Assembly (NCBI GenBank): GCA_006739055.1
Contig: AP019702.1
Coordinates: 4,799,388 to 4,863,387, forward strand
DNA from: Allostella vacuolata
GTDB lineage: Bacteria; Pseudomonadota; Alphaproteobacteria; ATCC43930; Allostellaceae
DNA: 64,000 nt
Direction: 5' to 3'
In this document: piece after piece, positions 31,232-42,277 of the stretch
Position numbering within the stretch: the first letter of the stretch is position 1
Layout of the letters: each line of letters begins with the position of its first letter
Notes under the pieces: generated by a model
Database searches by the model: none
Told to the model about the DNA's origin: nothing
What the model saw: the letters and a program-made list of their open reading frames with translations, nothing else
Position numbers and translations under genes: made by a program

Positions 31232-32224
31232 TCAGAGCGACCGGCGGCCGAGGAAGCGGTCGACCAGGCGGCGCGCGGCGGCGGCCGGCGGGTCGCGCCC
31301 GGCCGCCACCCGGCGCTCGATCTCGCCGATCCGGGCGCCGACATCGGGGTCGTCGCGGAAGGCCGCGCGCAGCCCCTCCTCGATCTCGGTCCACATGGCC
31401 GCGCGGGCCTGGGCGGCGCGGCGGCGGGCCAGCGCGCCCGCCCCTTCCATCAGCGCGCGGTAGCGCTCGACCGTGTCCCAGGCGGCCGCCAGCCCCTCGC
31501 CGGTGGCAGCCGACACCGCCTGCACCTCCGGCTTCCAGGGCGGGTTGGAGGGGCGCAGCATGCGGATGGCACCGCGATAGTCGGCCGCCGTGCGCCGGGC
31601 CGCCGGGGCCAGGTCGCCGTCGGCCTTGTTGACCAGCAGCAGGTCGGCGATCTCGACGATGCCCTTCTTCAGCCCCTGCAGCTCGTCGCCGCCGCCCGGC
31701 AGCAGCAGCAGCAGGAACAAGTCGACCATCTCGGCCACCGCCGTCTCCGACTGGCCGACGCCGACCGTCTCGACGAAGACGACGTCGAAGCCGGCCGCCT
31801 CGGCCAGCAGCATCGCCTCGCGGGTGCGGCGCGCCACCCCGCCCAGGGTGCGGCCGGCGGGCGACGGGCGGATGAAGGCGTCCGGATGGCGCGACAGCAT
31901 CTCCATCCGGGTCTTGTCGCCCAGGATCGAGCCGCCGCTGACCTTGGACGAGGGGTCGACCGCCAGCACCGCCACCCGGTGGCCGCGGCCGATGACGTGC
32001 AGGCCGAACGCCTCGATGAAAGTCGACTTGCCGACCCCGGGCACGCCCGAGATGCCGAGGCGGATCGACCGGCCCGCCGCCGGCAGGATCGCCGCCAGCA
32101 GCGCCTCGGCCGCCGGCCGGTCGGAGTCGCGGGCCGACTCGACGAGGGTGATCGCGCGCGCCAGCGACCGCCGGTCGCCGGCGCGCACGCGCTCGGCCAG
32201 GGCCGCGATCCGTTCGTCGTCCAT
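31232..32224 (-). CDS. meaB: MeaB/ArgK-type G-protein chaperone of methylmalonyl-CoA mutase
   Basis: GTPase of 330 residues. Walker A is GVPGVGKST, followed by VAVLAVDPSSKVSGGSILGD, ETVGVGQSE and LLVNKADGD (the NKxD guanine specificity motif). Such proteins load and protect adenosylcobalamin in methylmalonyl-CoA mutase; scpA lies 5 kb away on the same strand. The start at 32224 has GGGGGAG upstream. It is the last gene after the exporter and pump genes. Confidence 0.92.
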   Translation of the reverse strand: MDDERIAALAERVRAGDRRSLARAITLVESARDSDRPAAEALLAAILPAAGRSIRLGISGVPGVGKSTFIEAFGLHVIGRGHRVAVLAVDPSSKVSGGSILGDKTRMEMLSRHPDAFIRPSPAGRTLGGVARRTREAMLLAEAAGFDVVFVETVGVGQSETAVAEMVDLFLLLLLPGGGDELQGLKKGIVEIADLLLVNKADGDLAPAARRTAADYRGAIRMLRPSNPPWKPEVQAVSAATGEGLAAAWDTVERYRALMEGAGALARRRAAQARAAMWTEIEEGLRAAFRDDPDVGARIGEIERRVAAGRDPPAAAARRLVDRFLGRRSL

Positions 32225-32241
32225 CGCTCCCCCTTCCCGGC

Positions 32242-34095
32242 TCAAGCGACCGGGTCCGGCCGGGCGACCTTGGCCAGCTCGTCGGCAAGGCGGGCCGCCT
32301 CCGACTGGCGGCGCCACATCTCGGCATAGAGCCCGTCCATCGCCACCAGCTCGCCATGGCGGCCGCGCTCGACGATGCGGCCCGCCTCCAGCACCAGGAT
32401 CTCGTCGGCGTCGATCACCGTCGACAGGCGGTGGGCGATGACGATGGTCGTGTGCCCGGCCGCCACCTGGTCGAGTGCCGCCTGGATCTCCTGCTCGGTG
32501 TTGCTGTCGAGCGCGGAGGTCGCCTCGTCGAACAGCAGGATGCGCGGCCGCTTGAGGATGACGCGGGCGATCGCGACGCGCTGCTTCTCGCCGCCCGACA
32601 GCTTCAGGCCGCGCTCGCCGACCGCGGTGTCGTAGCCGTCCGGCAGGCCGGCGATGAAATCGTGCAGGCGGGCGAGGCGGGCGGCGGCCTCCACCTCCTC
32701 CCGCGTCGCGTCGGGCCGACCATAGGCAATATTGTAGTAGATGCTGTCGTTGAACAGCACGGTGTCCTGCGGCACCACGCCGATCGCGGCGCGCACGCTG
32801 GCCTGGGTCAGGTCGCGCACGTCCTGCCCCTCGATCTCGATCCGGCCCCCGGTCGTGTCGTAGAAGCGGAACAGCAGGCGCGCCACCGTCGACTTGCCGG
32901 CGCCGCTCGGGCCGACGATGGCGACCCGGCTGCCCGGTGCCGCCTCGAACGACACATCGCGCAGGATCGGCCGGCGCGGGTCGTAGGCGAAGGAGACGCC
33001 GGCGAAGCGGACCCGGCCGGGGCCCGGCGGCAGGTCGGGCGCACCCGGCGGGTCGCGCACGTCCTGCGGCACGTCGAGGAGCGCGAACATCTGCTCCAGG
33101 TCGATCAGCGACTGGCGCAGGTTGCGATAGACGAAGCCGAGCGCGTTGAGCGGCACGTAGAGCTGCAGCAGGTAGGTGTTGACCAGGACGAAGTCGCCGA
33201 TGGTCATGGAGCCGCCCGCCACCCGCTGGCCCGCCATCAGCATCATCACGGTCAGGCCGGCGGCGATGATCACCCCCTGCCCGACATTGAGCAGCGACAG
33301 CGAGACCTGGGTACGCAGCGAGGCGCGCTCGTAGAGCGCCAGCGCCTGGTCGTAGCGCCGGGCCTCCATCGCCTCGTTGCCGAAATACTTCACCGTCTCG
33401 TAGTTGAGCAGGCTGTCGACGGCGCGGCCGTTGGCATCCGTGTCGCGCTCGTTCATCTCGCGCCGAAACTTCACCCGCCACTCGCTGACGATGGTGGTGA
33501 AGAGGACGTAGACGACGATCGTCGCCAGCGTCACCAGCGCGAACTCGACGCTGTAGAGCCCCCACAGGATGGCGATGACGAGGCCGATCTCGAGCAGGGT
33601 CGGCACGATGCTGAAGAGCAGCAGGTGGAGGAGGAAGTTGGTCCCCGCCATGCCGCGCTCGATCGCCCGGCTGAGGCCGCCGGTGCGGCGCTGCAGGTGG
33701 AAGCGCAGGCTGAGCCGGTGCAGGTGGCTGAAGGTCTCGGTCGCGATGCGGCGCACGGCGCGCACCGCCACCTTGGCGAAGACCGCGTCGCGCAGCTCGC
33801 CGAAGCCCTGGGCCAGGATGCGGACCAGCCCGTAGCCGACGATGAGCGCGACCGGCACGGCGACCAGCGCGCCGGGTCCGGCGGGGGTGAGCGCGTCGAC
33901 CGCGCCCTTGTAGAAGATCGGCACGGTGACGTTGACGAGCTTGGCCAGGACCAGGCAGGCCAGCGCCGCCACCACCCGCACCCGCAGCTCCGTCTCGCCC
34001 CGCGGCCACAGGTAGGGCAGGAGGCCCGAGACCGTGGCCCAGGCGCTGCGCCGGGGCCCGGGCGGCGGGTCGGTGAGCGGCCGGCGCTCCCTCAT
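32242..34095 (-). CDS. Atm1-type ABC exporter
   Basis: Half-transporter of 617 residues: six transmembrane helices (residues 40-330) fused to an ATPase. The Atm1/HMT1 signature is visible (LLNYETVKYFGNEAMEARRY; NSFY-like FVLVNTYLLQLYVPLNALGF). Walker A is GPSGAGKST, the signature LSGGEKQRVAIARVI and Walker B ILLFDEATSALD. Family members export glutathione conjugates or sulfur compounds for Fe-S assembly and heavy-metal tolerance. It overlaps the upstream MFS gene by 4 bases. Confidence 0.92.
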   Translation of the reverse strand: MRERRPLTDPPPGPRRSAWATVSGLLPYLWPRGETELRVRVVAALACLVLAKLVNVTVPIFYKGAVDALTPAGPGALVAVPVALIVGYGLVRILAQGFGELRDAVFAKVAVRAVRRIATETFSHLHRLSLRFHLQRRTGGLSRAIERGMAGTNFLLHLLLFSIVPTLLEIGLVIAILWGLYSVEFALVTLATIVVYVLFTTIVSEWRVKFRREMNERDTDANGRAVDSLLNYETVKYFGNEAMEARRYDQALALYERASLRTQVSLSLLNVGQGVIIAAGLTVMMLMAGQRVAGGSMTIGDFVLVNTYLLQLYVPLNALGFVYRNLRQSLIDLEQMFALLDVPQDVRDPPGAPDLPPGPGRVRFAGVSFAYDPRRPILRDVSFEAAPGSRVAIVGPSGAGKSTVARLLFRFYDTTGGRIEIEGQDVRDLTQASVRAAIGVVPQDTVLFNDSIYYNIAYGRPDATREEVEAAARLARLHDFIAGLPDGYDTAVGERGLKLSGGEKQRVAIARVILKRPRILLFDEATSALDSNTEQEIQAALDQVAAGHTTIVIAHRLSTVIDADEILVLEAGRIVERGRHGELVAMDGLYAEMWRRQSEAARLADELAKVARPDPVA

Positions 34096-35267
34096 CGCCG
34101 CGGCTCCACGGCGGCCGGGCGGACAGCCATGCGCACGACGATGACGGCGACCGGCAGGAGCACGGCTGCCCCCACGAGGAAGGGTGCGGACTTGCCGAGA
34201 TGGGCGAAGGCGACGCCGGCCAGCAGCGGGCCCACCACCCGCGACAGGCTGCTGGCGGACTGGAAGACGCCCAGCACCATGCCCTGGTCGGCCGGGTCGG
34301 CACTGCGCGAGACGAGGCTGGCGAGGCTGGGGTTGGCGAGCCCGAAGCCGATGCCGAGCAGGGCCGAGGTCGCGAACAGCATCGCGACGCTGTCGGCCAT
34401 GCCCAGGCCGAAGAGCCCGACGGACAGCAGGAACAGGCCGGCCGCCAGCAGCCGCAGCTCGCCGAAGCGCCGGGTCAGGCGGCCGATCGCCAGCCCCTGC
34501 AGGACGGCGCCCAGGATACCGACGAACGCGAACAGGTAGCCGTTCTGCGCCGGGCCCCAGCCGAAGGTGCGCGAGGACCAGAGTGCGAAGGTCGTCTCCA
34601 TCCCGGCGAAGACCGAGACGGTGGCGAAGCCGATCAGGATGTAGGGGGCGATGCCGGGCCGGCCCAGCACCTGGCGGGCAGCCGCCAGCCGGGCGACCCG
34701 CGGCCGCGGCGGCCGCGAGCGGTCCAGGCTTTCGCGCAGCACCAGGACCGTCCCCACCAGGGCCAGGGCCGACAGACCGGCCGCCGTCAGCGCCGGCAGG
34801 ACGAAATCGACGTTGGCCGGGTCGTGCCCGGCCAGCACGCCGCCGATCGCCGGGCCCAGGATGAAGCCGAGCCCGAAAGCGGCGCCGATCATCCCCATGC
34901 CCTGGGCGCGGCGCTCGGGCGGGGTCACGTCGGCGATGTAGGCCTGGGCGGCGGCGATGTTGCCGGCCATCGCGCCGGCCGCGATCCGGGCCAGGAACAG
35001 GACCAGCAGCGAGGGTGCCACCGCGAGCGCAAGATAGGCCAGGACCGAGCCCGCCAGGCTCGCCAGCAGCACCGGCCGCCGGCCGATGCGGTCGCTGAGG
35101 CGCCCCCACAGCGGCGCGGTGAAGAGCTGCGCCAGCGAATAGCTCGCCATCACCATCGTCACCACCTCGGGCCCGGCGCCGAAATGCTCGGCGTAGAAGG
35201 GCAGCAGGGGGATGACGATGCCGAAGCCGACCAGGTCGACAAAGACGATCAGGAAGAGGACGGGCAT
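34092..35267 (-). CDS. MFS transporter, TetA-like drug:proton antiporter family
   Basis: Polytopic protein of 391 residues with twelve hydrophobic segments. MFS motif A is GRLSDRIGRRPVLL. The N-terminal VFVDLVGFGIVIPLLPFYAEH is characteristic of the TetA/class G branch. AAAQAYIADVTPPERRAQGMG and FILGPAIGGVLAG also fit. Many such chromosomal relatives do not confer tetracycline resistance, so the substrate is unknown. It leads the operon with the Atm1-type exporter and meaB. Confidence 0.88.
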   Translation of the reverse strand: MPVLFLIVFVDLVGFGIVIPLLPFYAEHFGAGPEVVTMVMASYSLAQLFTAPLWGRLSDRIGRRPVLLASLAGSVLAYLALAVAPSLLVLFLARIAAGAMAGNIAAAQAYIADVTPPERRAQGMGMIGAAFGLGFILGPAIGGVLAGHDPANVDFVLPALTAAGLSALALVGTVLVLRESLDRSRPPRPRVARLAAARQVLGRPGIAPYILIGFATVSVFAGMETTFALWSSRTFGWGPAQNGYLFAFVGILGAVLQGLAIGRLTRRFGELRLLAAGLFLLSVGLFGLGMADSVAMLFATSALLGIGFGLANPSLASLVSRSADPADQGMVLGVFQSASSLSRVVGPLLAGVAFAHLGKSAPFLVGAAVLLPVAVIVVRMAVRPAAVEPRR

Positions 35268-35442
35268 GGGGGCGGATTGGCCATGAATCGGCCTAGATAG
35301 CCTGCTTTCCCCCCGCGCCGACAGGGGTATGGCGCCGCAGCCGGGCGCATTTCCCGGCGACCGGGCGCAAGGGGGCTTCCTGGAGGGGGGCCGGAACCGC
35401 TAGATTTGGGCCGATGTCCATACACCGGATTCGGGCAAAGTG

Positions 35443-36355
35443 ATGGCGCGACGCATCGTGGCGATCTTTCTGCTTGTCGTCTGGCTGCCGACGACGGTGC
35501 TGGCGCAGGCGCCGGCCCTGGTCGCCCCGGCCCCGCCACCACCGCGCCGGTGCCCCCGCGCCGGCCCCGGCCGCGGCCCCGGATTCCTACCTGCCGCTCG
35601 TCGCCGGGCTCGGCGCCATCGCCGGCGTGGTCGGCTTCAACCTGCTGGCGCTGGGGGCCCAGGCGCTGCCGGGCGGCTTTGCCTATGGCGCGGGCGCGGT
35701 GGTGGCGGCCGAGATGTCGGTGGCGATGAGCCGGGTCTATGCCACCGCCACCGCCGTCGCGGGCGGCCTCACCGCCTACTACCTCTATGGCGAATGGCGC
35801 GCGTCCGAACCCGTGGTGCCGGCAGACCCGGCCGCGCCGCCTCCGGTCGCGGCCAAGGCCGACTGGTGGGCGGTCGACCCGGCGCTGATCGTGACCGGCA
35901 TCGGCGCCATCGCCGGCGTCGCCGTGTTCAACATCCTGGCGGCGCCGTTCGCGACCGTGCCCTGGGCGGGCGGCATGCTGGCCGCCGTGCCGACCGAGAT
36001 CGCGCTCGGCAGCCGGCTCATCGCCGGCATGTCGGCGATCGCCGGGGCGATGGGTGCCACCGCCGCCTATGACTGGGTGACCGGGCACGCCAGCGACTAT
36101 GGCCGGGCGGCCATGCTGGCGGCGGGCGCGCTGGGCGGCATCGCCGCCGGCAACATGCTGGCCGGCACCATCGGCCGCCTGCCCTACTATCCCGGGGTCG
36201 GCCAGGCGGCATCCGCGGCGACCGGCTTCGCCTCGGCATCGGCCCAGGCGGCGAGCCGGGTCTATGTGGTGACGTGGGGCGTGATCGGAGCCTGGGCCGC
36301 CGACTGGACGTGGCGGGCCACCACCCTGCCGAAGATGCCGCCCGGCCCGCGCTGA
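35443..36355 (+). pseudogene. Exported membrane protein with three internal repeats, frameshifted
   Basis: A signal peptide (RRIVAIFLLVVWLPTTVLAQ) is encoded from the ATG at 35443, but its frame runs off into Arg-rich nonsense. The rest of the protein is in the next frame, from about 35558 to the stop at 36355. Removing one C from the C5 run at 35553-35557 joins both parts smoothly. The mature part is Ala/Gly-rich with several membrane helices and about three copies of an 80-residue module (GLGAIAGVVGFNLLA; GIGAIAGVAVFNILA; ALGGIAAGNMLAG). I do not recognise the family. The shift may be real or a sequencing error. Confidence 0.6.
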
Positions 36356-36457
36356 GGCCGAGTGCGGCCCATCACGATCGCGCGAGGCCGGATTGACCGG
36401 CCGGCCCCATCTCGCGCAGCCTGGGCGGATCGTCACCCATGCAACGGAGCATGCGTC

Positions 36458-36610
36458 ATGCGTACCCTCTTCGCCCTCGTGGCCGCGGCCGGCATGGTTG
36501 CCGCGACCGCCGCCGGTGCCTGCGAATACACCAAGGCCAAGACGGCAGCCGCATCGATGTCGGCCAAGCCGGTCGCCTCGGCGCCGATGACGCCGCAACC
36601 GGGCGGCTGA
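36458..36610 (+). CDS. Small exported protein, unknown
   Basis: Protein of 50 residues with a clear signal peptide (RTLFALVAAAGMVAATAAG), leaving about 30 residues (CEYTKAKTAAASMSAKPVA and onward) with one Cys near the new N-terminus. An ACGGAG site lies about ten bases upstream of the ATG. It resembles the many short secreted alphaproteobacterial proteins without assigned function. Confidence 0.6.
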   Translation: MRTLFALVAAAGMVAATAAGACEYTKAKTAAASMSAKPVASAPMTPQPGG

Positions 36611-36683
36611 CCCGCCCACGCCAACCGGCAGGACCGCTTCGCGCCGCCGCCCTCCCCCGGACGGCGGCGCGTTTCGTTGAACG

Positions 36684-37556
36684 TCAGTCCCGCACGAGCG
36701 GCAGGGCCGGGTCCCGCGCCCATTCCTGGAGCGAGCGGGCATAGACCGCGGCCTCGCGCCCGATCAGGCGCAGGGCCAGCGCATCGCTGGAGGCCGCCAC
36801 CCCGCCCCCGCAATAGGCGATGACCCGCGAGCCGTCGGCGATGCCGGCCGCGTCGGCCAGCGCCCGCAGCCGCTCCGGCGGCAGGTAGGCATGGGTCTCG
36901 GGGTCGGTGAGCGTGCGGGCCGGCAGGTTGACGCTGCCCGGGATGCGCCCGGCCCGGCCGTAATGGACCCCGCCCCGGCCGGCATGCTGCTCGGGCGACA
37001 GGGCGTTGACCAGCACCGCGCCCGGGTCGCCGATCGCCGCCGCCACCTCGTCCCGCCCGACGAAGATTCCAGGCCGCGGCCGCGGCTCGAAACGGGCCGG
37101 CGGATGGGCATGGGGGGTGGTATCCGCCGGCCGCCCCTCCGCCGTCCACTTGGCCCAGCCGCCGTCCAGCACCAGGGCGTCCTCGAAGCCGTAGTGGCGC
37201 AGGGTCATCCAGATCCGCGCCGCCCAGAGCTGGTGGTTGCGGCAATAGAGGACCGGCCGCACCCCCTCGCCGATCCCGGCCGCGCCCGCGGCCGCGGCGA
37301 AGCGGTCCGGCGATGGCAGGGCGTAGCGGAAGGGCTGGCCCGGGTCCGACAGGGCCTGGATGTCGAGATGGGCGGCGCCCGGAACGTGCCCGGCCGCATA
37401 GGCCGGCGCCCCGCTTTCGGAGATCAGGTCCGACCCGTCGGGCGCGGGCCGGGTGACGAGCGTGCAGTCGAACACGCGCACCCCCGGGTCACCCAGATGC
37501 TGGGCCAGCCATTCGGTAGTGACGAGCGGGCCGGCCCGGGAAGAGGATCGCACCAT
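36684..37556 (-). CDS. sseA: Rhodanese-type sulfurtransferase (3-mercaptopyruvate sulfurtransferase-like)
   Basis: Tandem-rhodanese protein of 290 residues. The inactive N-terminal domain (GHVPGAAHLDIQALSD, VLYCRNHQLWAARIWMTL) is followed by the catalytic domain (GRIPGSVNLPARTL). The active-site loop is CGGGVAA, with persulfide-forming Cys in VIAYCGGGV. Its loop resembles mercaptopyruvate sulfurtransferase (CGSGVTA) more than thiosulfate sulfurtransferase (CRKGVTA). It ends the scpA side of the block and starts 22 bp after scpA ends, so co-transcription is likely. Confidence 0.87.
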   Translation of the reverse strand: MVRSSSRAGPLVTTEWLAQHLGDPGVRVFDCTLVTRPAPDGSDLISESGAPAYAAGHVPGAAHLDIQALSDPGQPFRYALPSPDRFAAAAGAAGIGEGVRPVLYCRNHQLWAARIWMTLRHYGFEDALVLDGGWAKWTAEGRPADTTPHAHPPARFEPRPRPGIFVGRDEVAAAIGDPGAVLVNALSPEQHAGRGGVHYGRAGRIPGSVNLPARTLTDPETHAYLPPERLRALADAAGIADGSRVIAYCGGGVAASSDALALRLIGREAAVYARSLQEWARDPALPLVRD

Positions 37557-37578
37557 CGTCGCGGCGCCCCTCTTCCGC

Positions 37579-39729
<2,151 letters not shown>

Positions 39730-39765
39730 GGCTGTCGGCACCGATCGCAGGGCTTTGTTCGGTAC

Positions 39766-39794
39766 AATATCGCCCCGCGGGCGGGGATGGTCAA
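39766..39794 (-). promoter_or_regulatory. Promoter of scpA
   Basis: On the minus strand, TTGACC (39794-39789) and GATATT (39771-39766) are 17 bases apart and about 36 bases upstream of the scpA start codon. No cobalamin riboswitch was seen in this short leader. Confidence 0.5.
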
Positions 39795-39812
39795 ACCGGG
39801 CAGGCGGCACTA

Positions 39813-39826
39813 GGTTACATGTAACC
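39813..39826. promoter_or_regulatory. Palindromic operator of the MazEF-type operon
   Basis: A perfect 14-bp palindrome (GGTTAC followed by its complement around AT) lies 14 bases before the antitoxin start codon. Its position at the antitoxin promoter is what autoregulated toxin-antitoxin operons show. Binding is inferred. Confidence 0.6.
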
Positions 39827-39840
39827 TTCGGGAGCGCTTC

Positions 39841-40071
39841 ATGACCTCAGCCCCACGACCCGGCCCTTCGCGGCAAAAGGTTCGGGAACATCGCGAACGG
39901 CTGCGCCGGCAGGGCCTTCGGCCGATCCAGATCTGGGTGCCGGACGTGCGGACCCCCGCCTTCCGGGCCGAGGCGCACCGCCAGTCGCTGAAGGTTGCCG
40001 CCAGCGCCCATGCCCAGGCGGACCAGGCCTTCGTCGATGCGATATCCGGATCCGCCTGGGACGAGGAATGA
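39841..40071 (+). CDS. MazE-like antitoxin (DUF3018 type)
   Basis: Protein of 76 residues: a basic N-terminus ([20 protein letters not shown], then [18 protein letters not shown]) and an acidic C-terminal tail, the usual DNA-binding plus toxin-neutralising layout. The motif matches the DUF3018/antitoxin MazE-like family. GGGAGCG lies upstream of the ATG. The stop overlaps the toxin start by 4 bases, coupling their translation. Confidence 0.85.
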   Translation: MTSAPRPGPSRQKVREHRERLRRQGLRPIQIWVPDVRTPAFRAEAHRQSLKVAASAHAQADQAFVDAISGSAWDEE

Positions 40072-40421
40072 AACGGGGGCAGATCTGGACGGTAGCCGGC
40101 GGCCAGGGCTATGCGGGCAAGCCACGTCCGGTCGTGATCGTGCAGGATGACAGCTTCGATGGCACCGCTTCCGTCACCGTCTGCGCCTTCACCACCGATC
40201 CCACGGAAGCGCCCCTGTTCCGCTTGCCGATCGCGCCCGGTGAGCGCAACGGGTTGCGGAAAGCTTGCAGCCTGATGGTCGACAAGGTCACGACGGTGCC
40301 GAGATCCAAGGTCGGTACCCATGTCGGGCAGCTCGACGATGCGGACATGGTGCGGCTCAACCAGGCGATGCTCGTCTTCCTCGGGCTGGCCGTCTCGCCG
40401 CACGCTGCGCGCATGGAATAG
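40068..40421 (+). CDS. MazF/PemK-type mRNA interferase toxin
   Basis: Toxin of 117 residues of the PemK fold. It has [20 protein letters not shown], with the family's start and the KPRPVVIVQDD segment, then VCAFTTDPTEAP, LRKACSLMVDKVTTVPRSKV and VGQLDDADM. Such toxins cut single-stranded RNA at short sites. Catalytic Arg and Thr/Ser candidates are present in the KPRPVVI and DKVTTV segments. Translation starts within the antitoxin stop codon. Confidence 0.88.
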   Translation: MKRGQIWTVAGGQGYAGKPRPVVIVQDDSFDGTASVTVCAFTTDPTEAPLFRLPIAPGERNGLRKACSLMVDKVTTVPRSKVGTHVGQLDDADMVRLNQAMLVFLGLAVSPHAARME

Positions 40422-40451
40422 GACCCGGAGTCGGGTTTCGACATCATCGTC

Positions 40452-42248
40452 TCACCGCGCCTGCCACCAGGAATCCAGGTCCACCCCCGTGGCCGGCGAG
40501 CGGGGCGGGCGGGCGAGGCGGGTCCACCAGGCGACGCGGTCGACCGGCTCGTACCACAGCGGCACGACGTGGCGGCCGGCGCGCAGCAGGCGGTCGAGGG
40601 TGCGGGCGGCCACCGTCAGCTCGTCGCGGGTGCGGCTCTCGACCAGGGCGGCGATGGCGGCATCGACGGCCGGCGAGGCGACGCCCGGATAGTTGCGGCT
40701 GCCCTCCTGTGCTGCGGCCTCCTGTCCCCAGTAGAAGGACTGCTCGTTGCCGGGCGACAGGGAGTTGGCCCACAGGTTGACGACGACGTCGAAGTCGAAC
40801 GTCTCCAGCCGGCCCTGGTACTGGGCACTGTCGACGGTGCGCACCGACGCCTCGATGCCGAGGCGCTTCAGCGTGCGCACCCAGTGCAGGGCGAAGCGCT
40901 CCTGCTCCGGCTGGACCAGCAGGATCTCGAAGGCGAGCGGCAGGCCGGTCGCGTCCTGCTGCATGCGCCCGTCGCGGATGTGCCAGCCGGCCGCCGCCAG
41001 CCGCTCGAACACGGCGCGCAGCTGTGCCCGGTCCTGCCCGGTGCCGTCGCCCGACAGGGGCACCGGCGGCGCCTCCAGGATGGCCGGCGGCAGCCGGTCG
41101 AGGAAGGGGGCGAGCAGGGCGCGCTCGGCCGGCGATGCGGGCCCGGCGGCGGCCAGCGGCGAGTTGTCGAAATAGCCGGTCGTGCGGCGATAGGCGCCGT
41201 GGAACAGCACCCGGTTGGCCCATTCGAAGTCGAAGGAATCGACCAGTGCGGCGCGCACCGCCGGGTCGGCCAGCGCCGGCCGCCTGGCGTTCAGCACGAA
41301 GCCCAGCATCCCGGACGGGCGGCCATGCGCGACCTCGGCCCGCTCGACCCGGCCGTCGAGGATGGCGGGGAAGTCGTAGCCGGTCGCCCAGCGCGCCGGG
41401 CTGGTCTCGACCCGCGCGTCGAGCAGGCCGGCCTTGAACGCTTCGAAGGCGACGTTGGCCTCGCGGAAATAGTCGTAGCGGATCTCGTCGAAATTGAAGC
41501 GGCCGCGGTTGATCGGCCGGTCGCGCCCCCACCAGTCCGGGTCGCGGCGATAGGTGACCTGGCGGCCGGGGTCGGCCCGCTCCACCCGGTAGGGGCCGGA
41601 CCCGACCGGCAGATCGAGCGTGCCCTGCTCGAAGTCGCGCCCGCCATAGACCGAACGCGGCAGGACCGGCATCAGCCCCAGGATCAGCGGCAGCTCGCGG
41701 TCGCCCGAGCCGTCGAAAGTGAGGCGCACGCCGCGCTCCCCCACCCGCTCGGCCGCCGTCACCTTGGAATAGTAGAAGCGGTGGTTGGGCCGGCCGCGGC
41801 GGCGCAGCAGGTCGAGCGAGAACAGCACGTCGTCGACCGTCACCGCCTCGCCGTTCTGGAAGCGGGCGGCGGGATCGAGCGTGAAGGTGACTGAGGCGCG
41901 GTCGTCCGGCACCTCGACGTCGGCCGCCAGCAGGCCGTAGAGGGTGAAGGGCTCGTCCTCGTTGCGGGCGAGCAGGCTCTCGAACACGTACTGGCGCACG
42001 CCGCGCGCCGGCACGCCCTTGATGATGAAGGGGTTGAGGCTGTCGAAGCTGCCGAGTGCCGCCACCGCCAGCCGCCCGCCCTTGGGCGCTGCGGGGTCGG
42101 CATAGGGCAGGTGGGCGAAGCCGGGCGGCAGGGCCGGCGCGCCATGCATGGCGATGCCGGGATCGGCCGCGGCCGGCCCGGCAAGCGCCGAGAGGCCCAG
42201 GATTGCGGCGACCAGGAACGCCGCGAGGCGCGGCCGGAGGTTCGCCAC
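40452..42248 (-). CDS. Family 5 extracellular solute-binding protein, YejA-like
   Basis: Exported protein of 598 residues. The signal peptide ends near AGPAAA (residue 28). PYADPAAPKGGRLAVAALGSFD and SLNPFIIKG are the hallmarks of the YejA branch, which binds oligopeptides including microcin C. The end (PPRSPATGVDLDSWW) is also typical. No permease or ATPase genes adjoin it, so the rest of the transporter must lie elsewhere. The HAD hydrolase gene upstream ends 29 bp before it. Confidence 0.86.
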   Translation of the reverse strand: MANLRPRLAAFLVAAILGLSALAGPAAADPGIAMHGAPALPPGFAHLPYADPAAPKGGRLAVAALGSFDSLNPFIIKGVPARGVRQYVFESLLARNEDEPFTLYGLLAADVEVPDDRASVTFTLDPAARFQNGEAVTVDDVLFSLDLLRRRGRPNHRFYYSKVTAAERVGERGVRLTFDGSGDRELPLILGLMPVLPRSVYGGRDFEQGTLDLPVGSGPYRVERADPGRQVTYRRDPDWWGRDRPINRGRFNFDEIRYDYFREANVAFEAFKAGLLDARVETSPARWATGYDFPAILDGRVERAEVAHGRPSGMLGFVLNARRPALADPAVRAALVDSFDFEWANRVLFHGAYRRTTGYFDNSPLAAAGPASPAERALLAPFLDRLPPAILEAPPVPLSGDGTGQDRAQLRAVFERLAAAGWHIRDGRMQQDATGLPLAFEILLVQPEQERFALHWVRTLKRLGIEASVRTVDSAQYQGRLETFDFDVVVNLWANSLSPGNEQSFYWGQEAAAQEGSRNYPGVASPAVDAAIAALVESRTRDELTVAARTLDRLLRAGRHVVPLWYEPVDRVAWWTRLARPPRSPATGVDLDSWWQAR

Positions 42249-42277
42249 GGCGCCCTCCCGACCGCGCCGGACCGGGG

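Noticed and set aside
34092-35267. Acquired tetracycline resistance gene
   Set aside because: The protein is a TetA-branch MFS pump in native codon usage inside an operon with an Atm1-type exporter and meaB. No mobile element borders it directly.
39730-39840. Cobalamin riboswitch before scpA
   Set aside because: The leader is only about 30 bases after the predicted promoter and lacks a B12-box-like sequence.
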